NCBI GenBank assembly: GCA_028693155.1
Contig: JAQUVY010000005.1
Location: forward strand, 1 to 49,479
DNA from: Eubacteriales bacterium
GTDB taxonomy: Bacteria > Bacillota > Clostridia > Christensenellales > UMGS416
Reading direction: 5' to 3'
Length of the DNA: 49,479 nt
This document shows, one piece after another, positions 9,702 to 18,048 of the stretch. The notes beneath the pieces are model-generated. The model ran no database searches, was not told the DNA's origin, and worked only from the letters and a program-made list of their open reading frames with translations. The position numbers and the translations under genes were made by a program. Each line of letters opens with the position of its first letter. The first letter of the stretch is position 1.

Positions 9702-11462
9702 TTACGTGCTTTCCTCCAGACCGGAAAACTGCGCTTCGTTCAGCCGCGCATAGATCCCCTTGGCGGCCATCAGCTCCTCATGGGTGCCGTGTTCGGCCAG
9801 GCGGCCGTGCTCCATAACCAGAATCTGGTCGCAGCTGCGAATGGTAGAGAGGCGATGGGCAATGATGATGGTGGTGCGCCCGGCCGACACGTTTTGAATG
9901 GAGCGCTGAATGAGCAGCTCGGTGCGCGTGTCGATGTTGGCCGTGGCCTCGTCCAGCACAAAAATGGCCGGGTCGTGCGCAATGGCGCGGGCAAAGGAGA
10001 GCAGCTGGCGCTGCCCCGCCGAGAAGGTGCTGCCGCGCTCGGTGACCGGGTGCTCCATGCCGTCGGGAAGCTCGCTGATGAATTCATCGGCGCAGCTCAA
10101 CTTAAGCGCGCGCTGAACCTCTTCGTCGGAGATGGGGGAGTTCAGGCGAACGTTGTCGGTGATGGTGCCGGAAAAGAGAAACACATCCTGCAGCACCACT
10201 GAAATGTACTTGCGCAGGTCGCACAGTCGGAAAGCGCAGATGTCCGTATCGTCGATGAGGATCTGCCCTTTTTGAATGTCGTAAAAGCGGGAGAGCAAAC
10301 TGATGATGGTGGTTTTCCCCGCGCCGGTGGCACCCACAAAGGCGATGCGCTGCCCGGGCTGTATGGTAAAGCTGACGTCCTTGAGGATCCAGTTTTCGCC
10401 CTCATAGGCGAACTAGACGTTGCGGAACTCCACCTTGCCCTGGAAACGAGGGGCGGGCCCGCCCTCCTCCAGCTTTTCCTGCTCGCCCTCCTGATCCAGC
10501 AGCTCGTAAATGCGGTCGGCGGATACGGAGGCGGACTGAATGGTGTTGTACTTTTCCGCCAGGTCGCCGATGGGCTGGAAAAACTGCTTTACATAGTTGG
10601 TGAAGGCGTACAGCGTGCCCAGCGCCAGCGCGCCCACACCCAGCTGGCGCAGACCCCACCAGATCAGAAGGGCGATGACCAGATTGTTGATGATGTCGAT
10701 CACCGGCATCATCAGGCTGTTGAGGGTGATCTGGATCATGGTACCGCGGTATTAGCGTTTGTTGAGCTGGCGGAAGGCCGTGAGCTTTTCCTTTTGCCGG
10801 TTGAAGATCTGCACCAGGCGCATACCCGAAATGTTTTCGGCAAAAAAGCCGTTGATCTGGCCGATGAGGGATTTCACCACTTGAAAATTGCGGCGCAGTT
10901 TGGTGCGTACCAAAAAGGTGAACACAGCAATGAGCGGCAGCGCCGTGAAGGACAGCAGCGCCAGACGCCAGTCCAGCTCCACCATGACCACGACCAAACC
11001 CAGCAGCAAGAAAATGTCCTTAAAAAGGTTGATGACCACATCGGTAAAGAGCTCGTTGAGCGCTTCCACGTCGTTGGTGGCGCGGGTGATAAGCCTGCCG
11101 GCGGAAAACTTGTCCAGCAGCCGCAGCGGCATAAGCTGAATGTGGCGGAACACCCGCTGCCGCAGCGCCATCATGATTTTCTGAGCCACGCCGTTGATGA
11201 GGTTGGCCTGCAGCACCGTCATCCCCGCGGCCAGAATGACCGCGCCCAAATAAAGCACGGACATACCGCCGATGGAATACCAGCCGGCTTCCTGCGCGCT
11301 GCCCAGCAGAAAGTCGTCCATGATGATCTTCTGAATATAGGGCTTGGCCAGGTCGGACAGGTTGACCAGCAGCACGCAAACCACACACGCAAGCATGGTG
11401 GGCCAATAGTTCAGCATCATCAGCATGACCCGCTTTAAATTTCCCTTGTTTTTGCGTTTCAT
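9702..11462 (-). pseudogene. ABC exporter subunit (permease-ATPase) broken by two in-frame stop codons
   Basis: The frame from ATG 11462 would encode 586 residues of a fused membrane/ATPase ABC exporter half. It is interrupted by TAA at 10752-10754 (codon 237) and TAG at 10413-10415 (codon 350). The frame does not shift, and the sequence after each stop continues the family pattern: ...LNKR*YRGT... in the membrane domain and ...FRNV*FAYE... at the start of the ATPase domain. The stops replace positions where the family often has Tyr and Trp/Tyr. The ATPase domain is otherwise intact: Walker A GATGAGKTT, signature FSAGQRQ, and a canonical FVLDEAT with the catalytic Glu. It overlaps the partner gene by ATGA. 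Alternatives are sequencing error or readthrough. Confidence 0.8.
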
Positions 11463-13198
11463 GCGTTCACCTCCCGCTCGGTCTTGTTTGCCTGCTGGCG
11501 GTACAGCCGGGCATAGCGGCCGTCCAGCGCCATCAGGCTTTCGTGGTCGCCCTCTTCCGCAATGCGGCCGTGCTCCAAGAAGATGATATGGTCGCAGTGT
11601 TGCACCACCGAAATGCGGTGGGCGATGATAATGCCGCTGCGGCCGGAAAGCTCGGTGTGCAGATTGCGCAGAATCTCCTCCTCGGTTTCCGTATCCACCG
11701 CGCACAGCGCGTCGTCAAACAGGTAGAGGGCGGGGCGCTTGATGAGCGCCCGGGCAATGGAAATGCGCTGCTTTTGACCGCCCGAAAGATTCACGCCGCG
11801 GTCGCCCAGCATGGTTTCATAGCCCTCGGGGAAATCCATGATGTTATCGTGGATCCGGGCGATCTTCGCGGCGCGCTCCACGTCCTCATGGGTATAGCCC
11901 TCGGTGAAAAAGCGGATATTCTGCTCGATGGTATCGGAGAAGAGAAAGTTGTCCTGCGGGACGTAACCCATGTTTTCCCGCAGGCTGGCCAGCGGGTAAT
12001 CCATAATATCTTCGCCGTCCAGATAGATGGTGCCGCGCGGCACGTTGTAAAGCTTGAACAGCAGGCTGGCCAGGGTGGTTTTTCCGCTGCCGGTGTAGCC
12101 CAGAATGCCCAGCGTCTTGCCGGGCTCCAGGTGAAGGTTGATGTCCTTGAGCGCGGGAATGTCGCTATCGGGGTAGCAGAAGGTCAGGTGGCGAATGTCA
12201 ACTTCGCCGCGGGTCACCTGATGGGATGCATCGCCCGGGCCGTCAATGACCATCGGCTTTTCGCTCAAAATGGCATTCAGACGCTGATAGGAGGCCATGC
12301 CGCGCTGGAATACGTTGATGATGCGGGAGATGGACATGATGGGCATCATGATCATGGTCAGATACCCGTTGAAGGCCACCACGTCGCCCAGGGAGATCTG
12401 CCCGGCCTTGGCCAGCGCCGTGCCGTAAAAAATGCTGATGGCAAAGCTGATGCCGAAAAAGACCTGCACCAGGGGGTTGAACAGGGCGGAAATGCGCACC
12501 ATGCGGATGTTTGCCCGCTGCACCTTGCGGTTGAGCGCGCCAAAGCGCTCCACCTCGCTTTCCTCCTGCACATAGGTTTTGATCACGCGGATGCCGTTGA
12601 TGTTTTCATTTACCCGGTCGCTGACCTCGGAAAAGGTTTCCTGAACCTTGCGGAAGCGAATGCGCACCTGCTTGCCCATGAGCACAATGAACAAAATGAT
12701 GAACGGCACGGGGATCAGCGATACCAGCGTCAGCTTGAGGTTGATGCTGCCGGCCATGGAGGCGATGGACAGGGAGGCCACAGCCAGGCCGTTAAAGGTC
12801 ATGGCCATGCCCGGGCCGAAGGTCATGCGCACGGCGTTGATGTCGTTAATGGCGTAGGCGATGAGGTCGCCGGTTTTCTTGTGCTGAAAAAAATAGGGGT
12901 TTAGCGTTTGCAAATGAGAAAACAGCTCTTCCCGCAAAAAGCATTCCATGTTGCGCGCGTTGCCGTTGATGAAATGCCGCCAGCAAAAGCGAGCCAGGAA
13001 CGCGCCCACCGCCAGCCCCAATAGCAAAAAAATGCCGCTGCGCACGGCAACGTTGTCAATGGGTGACCCTTCCAGCAGGTCGAAAATTCGCCCCAGGGCT
13101 TTGGGAGTCTGGGTTTGCAGATAGCTGGAAATTGCCAGGAACAGCAGCCCGGGGATATACCTCCAGCCGTACTTTTTCAGGAATTTGATCAGAACCAA
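11459..13198 (-). CDS. Heterodimeric ABC exporter, half with degenerate ATP site
   Basis: A 579-residue type IV ABC exporter half (YheI/TM287-like). The N-terminal membrane domain spans about residues 1-310 and the ATPase domain about 330-575, with Walker A GYTGSGKTT and signature LSGGQKQR. Walker B reads LYLFDDALCAVD, with Asp in place of the catalytic Glu, which is typical of the degenerate half of heterodimeric exporters. The canonical site lies in the downstream partner, which here is broken. I prefer a TTG start at 13198, with GGGAGG five bases upstream; an ATG at 13234 has only a weak site. Substrate is unknown; drugs or lipids are common for the family. Confidence 0.88.
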   Translation of the reverse strand: MVLIKFLKKYGWRYIPGLLFLAISSYLQTQTPKALGRIFDLLEGSPIDNVAVRSGIFLLLGLAVGAFLARFCWRHFINGNARNMECFLREELFSHLQTLNPYFFQHKKTGDLIAYAINDINAVRMTFGPGMAMTFNGLAVASLSIASMAGSINLKLTLVSLIPVPFIILFIVLMGKQVRIRFRKVQETFSEVSDRVNENINGIRVIKTYVQEESEVERFGALNRKVQRANIRMVRISALFNPLVQVFFGISFAISIFYGTALAKAGQISLGDVVAFNGYLTMIMMPIMSISRIINVFQRGMASYQRLNAILSEKPMVIDGPGDASHQVTRGEVDIRHLTFCYPDSDIPALKDINLHLEPGKTLGILGYTGSGKTTLASLLFKLYNVPRGTIYLDGEDIMDYPLASLRENMGYVPQDNFLFSDTIEQNIRFFTEGYTHEDVERAAKIARIHDNIMDFPEGYETMLGDRGVNLSGGQKQRISIARALIKRPALYLFDDALCAVDTETEEEILRNLHTELSGRSGIIIAHRISVVQHCDHIIFLEHGRIAEEGDHESLMALDGRYARLYRQQANKTEREVNA

Positions 13199-13260
13199 GA
13201 AGCCCTCCCGTCCGGCCGCGCGCCCGCGCGGCATCTCTCTTTTTTCTTTATGCAGGTTTT

Positions 13261-13288
13261 AGTATACCGCAATTGTAAAAAATGTTAA
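13261..13288 (-). promoter_or_regulatory. Sigma-A-type promoter of the ABC exporter operon
   Basis: On the minus strand TTAACA (13283-13288) and TATACT (13261-13266) are separated by 16 bp. It is back to back with the sigK leader. Confidence 0.75.
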
Positions 13289-13363
13289 ATACTTATATCT
13301 TTAGAATTCGAACATTTTTTATTTGCCGCCCCGGCACGCCGTTCCCCGGGGGTAAAGGCTTCG

Positions 13364-13408
13364 TTTTGCGCATAAGAATAAAAGGCGCAAAATCCAAAAA
13401 AGGAGAGG
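13364..13408 (+). promoter_or_regulatory. sigK upstream region: inverted repeat and ribosome site
   Basis: An 8-bp perfect inverted repeat TTTTGCGC (13364-13371)/GCGCAAAA (13385-13392) surrounds CATAAGAAT (13371-13379). That sequence loosely resembles a sigma-E -10 (CATACAAT), but no convincing -35 is visible. AGGAGAGG (13401-13408) is a strong ribosome site 8 bases before the ATG at 13417. The promoter call is tentative; the ribosome site is clear. Confidence 0.4.
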
Positions 13409-13416
13409 GGAATACT

Positions 13417-14154
13417 ATGTTGATTACGGCGGAAATGCTGCTGGGGATCCTGCAAAAGCTGACGCTGGTGACGTCGGGCATCGAAAAGACTTCGTTTTTT
13501 CCGCAGCCGCTGTCCAGCGAAGAGGAAAAGGACTATGTGCAGCGCATGCTGGCGGGGGATAAGTGGGCTGCGGGGCAGCTGGTGGAGCGCAACCTAAGGC
13601 TGGTGGCGCACATCGCAAAAAAATATCGCGGCAACGGGCGCGACATGGACGATCTGGTGTCCATCGGCACCATTGGCCTGATGAAAGCGGTGAATACCTA
13701 CGACCCGGCAAAGAATATCAAGCTGGCCACCTACGCCGCCCGCTGCATTCAAAACGAGGTGCTCATGAGCATTCGCTCCAGCCGCAAGCTGCGCCGGGAG
13801 GTGTATATGGATGAGCCTATCGGCACCGACCACGAGGGCAACGAGATTTCATTGGCTGATGTATTGGGCACCGAGCAGGACGAGGTGGTGGAGTCGGTGG
13901 ATCTGCGCATCCGCACCGACCGGCTGGTCGACCTGGTGCGTCGGCTTCCGCCCCGGGAGCGGCGCATCATCAAAATGCGCTACGGGTTGGACGGCTGCCG
14001 CCGCATGACGCAAAAAGAAGTGGGCAGCGAGCTGGGGATCTCGCGCTCCTATGTTTCGCGGCGCGGATATGGCAAGCAGAAGAAAAAAGCCCCGGCGAGC
14101 CGGAGCTTAGCAAAGAACGGGAAACTGCGCATGAGGGCGGGCGCTTCGGCATAA
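13417..14154 (+). CDS. sigK: Sporulation sigma factor K, 5' part, interrupted by a DNA element after codon 215
   Basis: Residues 1-215 are a clear pro-sigma-K. A hydrophobic pro-sequence leads to FPQPLS at residues 28-33, the same distance as in B. subtilis. Region 2 (NLRLVAHIAKKYRG, LVSIGTIGLMKA, KLATYAARCIQNEVLM) and region 4 up to ISRSYVSR follow. Beyond Arg215 the family pattern stops and a 30-residue basic tail (RGYGKQ...) is read from the inserted element. This removes the last helix of region 4.2, so the integrated product should be inactive. The missing end (IEKKAISEL...) is encoded at 23506-23578. Excision would give a 238-residue protein, like the B. subtilis 241. ATG 13417 is chosen for its ribosome site. 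Sigma-K directs late mother-cell sporulation genes. Confidence 0.95.
   Translation: MLITAEMLLGILQKLTLVTSGIEKTSFFPQPLSSEEEKDYVQRMLAGDKWAAGQLVERNLRLVAHIAKKYRGNGRDMDDLVSIGTIGLMKAVNTYDPAKNIKLATYAARCIQNEVLMSIRSSRKLRREVYMDEPIGTDHEGNEISLADVLGTEQDEVVESVDLRIRTDRLVDLVRRLPPRERRIIKMRYGLDGCRRMTQKEVGSELGISRSYVSRRGYGKQKKKAPASRSLAKNGKLRMRAGASA
14031..14076 (+). other. Left attachment site of the sigK element
   Basis: The crossover core GTTTCGCG is at 14053-14060. The left half belongs to sigK. The right half, starting at 14061, contains GCGCGG (14061-14066) and TATGGCAAG (14068-14076). These are the inverted partners of sequences at the other end of the element. The site lies in sigK codons 213-215. Confidence 0.88.
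14083..14107 (-). terminator. Terminator of the element's minus-strand genes
   Basis: On the minus strand an 8-bp stem AGCTCCGG/CCGGGGCT (one T-G pair) with a CTCG loop is followed by six T. It lies inside the false tail of the interrupted sigK and shields sigK from convergent transcription. Confidence 0.8.
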
Positions 14155-14177
14155 ATTACCGGGGCGCTCATTCTTGC

Positions 14178-14399
14178 TTATCGGTGTGCTTTTGTTTTGA
14201 TCAGGTTTATCAAGAAAAACACCAGAAAAGCGGCAAGATAGCCAACAAGAAAATAGATAACAGCCTGTTTCCAGATGGGTGGCCATGTTTCGTTACAGAG
14301 ATTGCCGAAAAACAATCGCGGAAGCAGGCAGCCTCCTATCGTCGTTCCCACAGCAATTCCTGCCGCACTTTTCAGCGAAGCAATCAGTATTTTTTTCAT
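14178..14399 (-). CDS. Small membrane protein of unknown function
   Basis: A 73-residue protein with two predicted membrane segments, about residues 5-28 (glycine- and alanine-rich) and 43-66 (VIYFLVGYLAAFLVFFLIN), and a basic C terminus (KTKAHR). The ATG at 14399 has AAAGGA six bases upstream; an in-frame TTG at 14417 lies too close to its own purine-rich site. I do not recognise a family. It is the leftmost gene of the sigK element. Its DNA is more AT-rich than its neighbours. It could be a small holin-like or stress protein, but nothing proves this. Confidence 0.55.
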   Translation of the reverse strand: MKKILIASLKSAAGIAVGTTIGGCLLPRLFFGNLCNETWPPIWKQAVIYFLVGYLAAFLVFFLINLIKTKAHR

Positions 14400-14458
14400 A
14401 GCAATTCCTTTGACCAAACTCCTCGCGCAGGGCAGCGGTGCGGAGAAATGCTGCTTTT

Positions 14459-15118
14459 TTACACAAGCCCGAACGCTTTTTCGATGGCTTGCAGCATCTC
14501 CTCCACGGTGCCGTCTTGGGTGCGCACATAATAAGGCAGGCCGTACCGGGCAACTTCACCGGGCAGGAGAAGGGTTTTCCGCGGCGTGTCCCCCAACGCG
14601 ATCTGCCGCAGGCGCTGCGCCTTGGCCTCTTTTTGGGCGGGGGTCAAATCGGCGCGCCCGTAAATGTTTTCCAGCATGTTTGCGTGATCCGGCCGGTCGA
14701 AAAATTCTCGCTGCCCGATGGAGGGAGAAACAAACAGGCAAAACACATGCCCGGGAGGCGCGGCGGCGCAAAGCAGCGCCAAATCAATATCTCCCTCGCA
14801 AAGCACGCTTTCATGCTGCGCGGCCAGCTGCATCAGGTCGCACAGCATCATGGGCGTCATTTCGCGCACAATGTCCTTTTCCCACGCGCGCGCCTGGGCG
14901 GGGGTCAACGTGTCGGCGTCGGGCCGGGTCATGCAGGGCTGCCAGCGGCGCTGGGCGCGGGCAAAGTGCTCCCGGCGCATGGCGTCGCTGTCGTAAACGT
15001 ACATTCCGTATTTCTCCCGCAGCGCGCGGGCGGCGGTGCTTTTTCCCGCGCAGGAATCGCCTGTGAGGAAAAACACGTTTTGCAGGTGCTGGCGCAGGAT
15101 GTTGTTGGGAATGTTCAT
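14459..15118 (-). CDS. P-loop NTPase, kinase-like
   Basis: A 219-residue protein with a Walker A loop GDSCAGKST at residues 20-28 at the N terminus and YVYDSDAM as the next conserved strand. It resembles small-molecule kinases of the AAA_33/shikimate-kinase type, which transfer phosphate to a metabolite. The substrate cannot be read from the sequence. The start overlaps the stop of the upstream UroD-like gene by ATGA, so they are translationally coupled and may act on the same compound. It is the last gene of the sugar operon in the sigK element, after nagB-, pfkB- and GH4-type genes. Confidence 0.7.
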   Translation of the reverse strand: MNIPNNILRQHLQNVFFLTGDSCAGKSTAARALREKYGMYVYDSDAMRREHFARAQRRWQPCMTRPDADTLTPAQARAWEKDIVREMTPMMLCDLMQLAAQHESVLCEGDIDLALLCAAAPPGHVFCLFVSPSIGQREFFDRPDHANMLENIYGRADLTPAQKEAKAQRLRQIALGDTPRKTLLLPGEVARYGLPYYVRTQDGTVEEMLQAIEKAFGLV

Positions 15119-16176
15119 GCCAACCGGCCTTTTTCCGCAAAGCGTTCATAGACGCGGCGCACGTTTTCCGGGCGGGCGCCCGGGCCAAACTCGCATTGGG
15201 CAATGACACCGCCGTCTGCCCAGAGGGCTTCGTATACGGCATCCACCGCCTGCTCCACGTCCTGCGGGCTACCGGCGGGCAGCAGGTGCTGGCGGTCCAT
15301 CTCGCCCCAGAAGGTGATCTTTCCCCGGAAAGGCGCCAGATTTTTCACGCCCATGCAGAAAATTTGGCAATTGATGGCGTCCAGCCCGGCGTCAATGAGC
15401 TGCGGCAGGATCTTGAGTGTGTTGCCGTCCGAATGCATGAATGCCTTTTTGCCGTGCCGGTGGGCGATGTCGATATAATCGCGGTACAGCGGCAAAAAGA
15501 GCTTTTCCCACAGCGCCGGCGGGATGAGCAGATTGTTCTGCGCACCCCAGTCGTCCATGAAAAACAGCGCGTCGATGTCCGTTTGGGCATAGCGGGTGAG
15601 AAGCCTGCAATAAAAATCGTGCATCTGCGCCAGAAAATCCAGCATTTTCGGCGGCGGATCCATCAAATCCATATAAAGCAGGGGAGATGTGCGCAAAAAT
15701 TGCAGCCGCTCAAAGGGACGGGGCGTGACCGGGGTCAGCATGAATTTTTCCCCGGTGCACTGGGCATTGATGCAGCCCGGCTCAAAGCGCAGCCACTCTT
15801 CGGGAATGTGTACGTCGCAGGCGTCACTCCAGTCGTCGGCGCGGATCAGCGGCTCTTTCACCTCGCCGATGACGCCGCCGTGGATGTTGACAAAGGTGCA
15901 GCCCCAGGCGTCGCGGTATTCACCGACGGCGTAGGGATCTCCCGAAACGGCCGCTTCGTCCTGGCGGGCGTCTTTGCCGTGGGTCACGGCGGAAACGTCA
16001 GCCTGCGCGTTCAGCTGCGGATCGGGAGAAGAAAAATCCCAGGTGAAGTCACGCTGCAAAGCAGCAATGGCTTCGGGGTAGCGTGCCTGTGCCCAGGGCA
16101 GCGTCCATAAATCGCGGGGAACGCGCGCGGGGTTGGCACGGTTCAGCGCCGCGCAGACCAATTCACGGGAAGTCAT
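15115..16176 (-). CDS. Uroporphyrinogen decarboxylase-like (URO-D superfamily) protein
   Basis: A 353-residue URO-D superfamily protein (PF01208). The diagnostic C-terminal half is present: DDWGAQNNLLIPPALW and KKAFMHSDGN, followed by a GLDAINCQ strand. The N-terminal PVWxMRQAGR substrate motif of true HemE is absent, so this is not heme synthesis. Superfamily members include corrinoid methyltransferases such as MtaA, but no corrinoid protein is encoded nearby. Genes of this type often accompany sugar operons in Clostridia with unknown role. ATG 16176 has GGAGG eight bases upstream. It lies between nagB and a kinase-like gene. Confidence 0.8.
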   Translation of the reverse strand: MTSRELVCAALNRANPARVPRDLWTLPWAQARYPEAIAALQRDFTWDFSSPDPQLNAQADVSAVTHGKDARQDEAAVSGDPYAVGEYRDAWGCTFVNIHGGVIGEVKEPLIRADDWSDACDVHIPEEWLRFEPGCINAQCTGEKFMLTPVTPRPFERLQFLRTSPLLYMDLMDPPPKMLDFLAQMHDFYCRLLTRYAQTDIDALFFMDDWGAQNNLLIPPALWEKLFLPLYRDYIDIAHRHGKKAFMHSDGNTLKILPQLIDAGLDAINCQIFCMGVKNLAPFRGKITFWGEMDRQHLLPAGSPQDVEQAVDAVYEALWADGGVIAQCEFGPGARPENVRRVYERFAEKGRLA

Positions 16177-16204
16177 GGCAAGAACCTCCGTTATCATTAT
16201 TTTT

Positions 16205-16945
16205 TTAAGTACGGCGAATCTCCGGGGGAAGCTGCGCCGCCGCCGCTTCGTCTAAAAATACGCGCAGGTCGGGATGATCTGCAAGCAGGGATGCGGGAAC
16301 GGCGTCGGTGGGCGGCTGCGCCAGCGCGCGGTGCAAAATGGGCGCTTTGCGCGAGCCATCGGCCATGAGCACCAGCGTGCGGGCGGCCTTGAGCGTGCCC
16401 GCGCCGATGCTGACGCCCCACTGCACCGGCATAGGGGTGTCAAAATATTTGGCGGAAACGCTGCGCGTGGTGGCGTCCAGCTCTACGCGGATGCAGCCCA
16501 AGGACAGGCCGGTGCCGGGCTCGTTGAAGCCCACGTGGCCGTTCATCCCCAGCCCGAGCACGGTAAAGCCGATGCCGCCATGCGCCTCAATAAAGGCGCT
16601 GATGCGTGCGCACTCGGCTTCGGCGTCAGCATGGCCGTTCCATACGGCGCGCCGCTCCTCGGGAATGTGTGCCGGCTGGTAGAAATGCGCATCCATCACT
16701 TGCCGGCAGGAGCCGCGGGTCTCGCTGCCCAGCCCCATCCATTCGTCCAGCCCCACGTAAAACACGCTGGACAGATCGACCTCGCCCGCCGCCTGCATGT
16801 CCACCAGGCAGGCGTAGGCCGGCAGCGGGGTGTCTCCCGCGGCCAAACAAAGCAGGGAACCCGGGTTGCACCGAATAAATTCCGCGGCGCACCGGGCGAC
16901 GCGGACGGCATTTTCCCCGGCAGTGGGGCTGATAAACAGCTGCAT
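16205..16945 (-). CDS. nagB: Glucosamine-6-phosphate deaminase family protein
   Basis: A 246-residue NagB/6-phosphogluconolactonase-superfamily protein, near the 260 typical of NagB. It has SPTAGENAV, LAAGDTPLP, the active-site strand YVGLDEWMGL, and GLGMNGHVGFNEPG, which is diagnostic for NagB. The enzyme converts glucosamine-6-phosphate to fructose-6-phosphate and ammonia. The start at ATG 16945 follows AAAGGGA; longer upstream frames overlap the pfkB-like gene. Located in the sigK-element sugar operon, it suggests that the operon degrades an amino sugar or amino-sugar glycoside. Confidence 0.85.
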   Translation of the reverse strand: MQLFISPTAGENAVRVARCAAEFIRCNPGSLLCLAAGDTPLPAYACLVDMQAAGEVDLSSVFYVGLDEWMGLGSETRGSCRQVMDAHFYQPAHIPEERRAVWNGHADAEAECARISAFIEAHGGIGFTVLGLGMNGHVGFNEPGTGLSLGCIRVELDATTRSVSAKYFDTPMPVQWGVSIGAGTLKAARTLVLMADGSRKAPILHRALAQPPTDAVPASLLADHPDLRVFLDEAAAAQLPPEIRRT

Positions 16946-16965
16946 AAGAATCCCTTTCCGGCCTG

Positions 16966-18042
16966 TCAGGCCCACAAATCGGCGCACAAGGTCAGCTCCG
17001 CACCCAGCGCGCGGCGGGTGGGGGAGGCGGCGTTGCGCACATACAGCGAGGAGGAGGCGTTGCCCAGCGCCAGGCACGCGGCGGTATCCAGCCCGTAAAG
17101 CAGCCCCAGCAACACACCGGCGTTAAAATGGTCGCCGGCCCCGGTGAGGGTGAGGGGGCAGTCCGTGTAGCGGGTGGGCAGCGCAAAGCGCCCTGCGGCG
17201 TCGGCTGCCCAGGCAAAATGCGCGCTGTGCAGGATGACCAGATCGGCAACGCCCCAGCCAAGCAGCGCGGCGGGGCAATCTCCGGGCTCCTGCGGCGCGC
17301 TGCCCAGCGCCGCGCACAGGCGCTGGCTTTCTCCCTGGTTGGCCGAAAGCACCACCCGACCGTAGGGTCGGAAGCGCGCCAGAGCGAGCGCGTATTCCCG
17401 CACCTCGCCGTCGGTTCTGCCGCTCAGATCCGAGGGGTCAAAGAAAAAAAGTCGGGGAGCATTGGGCAGCCCGGGCAGCACGTCGCGCAAAACGCCGTTC
17501 AGCACATCCTGCATCCCGTCCAGCTCGCCGAAGTTAAAAATGCCGATGAGCGACGCCTGCGCATAGAGCCTGCGCAGCGTATCCAGCCCGGGATCGCGGC
17601 ACAGCGACGCCCAGTTCAGCGCGCTCAGGCAGCCCGGTTCGCCCAGAAACAGTTTGCCCTGGCCAAACTCCAGCGCCAGGGTAAGCCCGGGGTCGCCGAA
17701 ACTGAAAACTTCGCAGCCCTGCGCCAGCGGCGCAAAGGCCGGGTGTACCGCCGGCTGCCCCAGCGCACCCACGCAGGCCGCGTCGCAGCCAAAGCCGGCC
17801 AGCCCCAGCGCGGTGTTGGGCATGTTTCCTCCGGCGCGTGTCTGGGCGTTTTCCAGATTGACGGTAAAGCTGTGCTCCTGCCGGGAGAGTAAAACGTCGC
17901 CCAGCTCCTTCATCGTGTTCATCCGGCAGGGGCGGGTGATGCGGTCCACAAAGGCGTCAAACCCCAAAACGGCCTTGCCGATGGGCGCGCCGTCGCCCAG
18001 CAGACCGATCAGCGCGGGAAGACGCGCGGAAATGTTATACAT
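16966..18042 (-). CDS. PfkB-family carbohydrate kinase
   Basis: A 358-residue ribokinase/PfkB-family protein. The N-terminal GFDAFVDRI and GGNMPNTALGLAGFG (glycine-rich sugar-binding region) are followed near the C terminus by TGAGDHFNAGVL, the PfkB signature 2 with the catalytic Asp. It phosphorylates a sugar or nucleoside at the expense of ATP; the substrate is unknown. It sits 6 bases after the GH4 gene and is followed by nagB, so it may phosphorylate the monosaccharide released by the glycosidase. It is longer than ribokinase (about 310), with an extended N terminus. Confidence 0.82.
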   Translation of the reverse strand: MYNISARLPALIGLLGDGAPIGKAVLGFDAFVDRITRPCRMNTMKELGDVLLSRQEHSFTVNLENAQTRAGGNMPNTALGLAGFGCDAACVGALGQPAVHPAFAPLAQGCEVFSFGDPGLTLALEFGQGKLFLGEPGCLSALNWASLCRDPGLDTLRRLYAQASLIGIFNFGELDGMQDVLNGVLRDVLPGLPNAPRLFFFDPSDLSGRTDGEVREYALALARFRPYGRVVLSANQGESQRLCAALGSAPQEPGDCPAALLGWGVADLVILHSAHFAWAADAAGRFALPTRYTDCPLTLTGAGDHFNAGVLLGLLYGLDTAACLALGNASSSLYVRNAASPTRRALGAELTLCADLWA

Positions 18043-18048
18043 GGCGGC

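Noticed and set aside
10413-10754. Stop-codon recoding across the genome
   Set aside because: TAA, TAG and TGA all end intact neighbouring genes, often with overlapping starts, so the code is standard; local mutation is simpler.
13282-13416. N-terminal extension of sigK to 13282
   Set aside because: It lacks a ribosome site and would displace the pro-sequence, whose length from ATG 13417 matches the B. subtilis protein.
14059-14154. Simple frameshift at the sigK 3' end
   Set aside because: None of the three frames after 14061 gives the sigma-K helix, while the exact missing end is found in frame at 23506 with the same core sequence. Insertion of an element explains everything.
15115-16176. 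True heme-pathway HemE
   Set aside because: The N-terminal arginine motif of HemE is missing and the neighbours are sugar genes.
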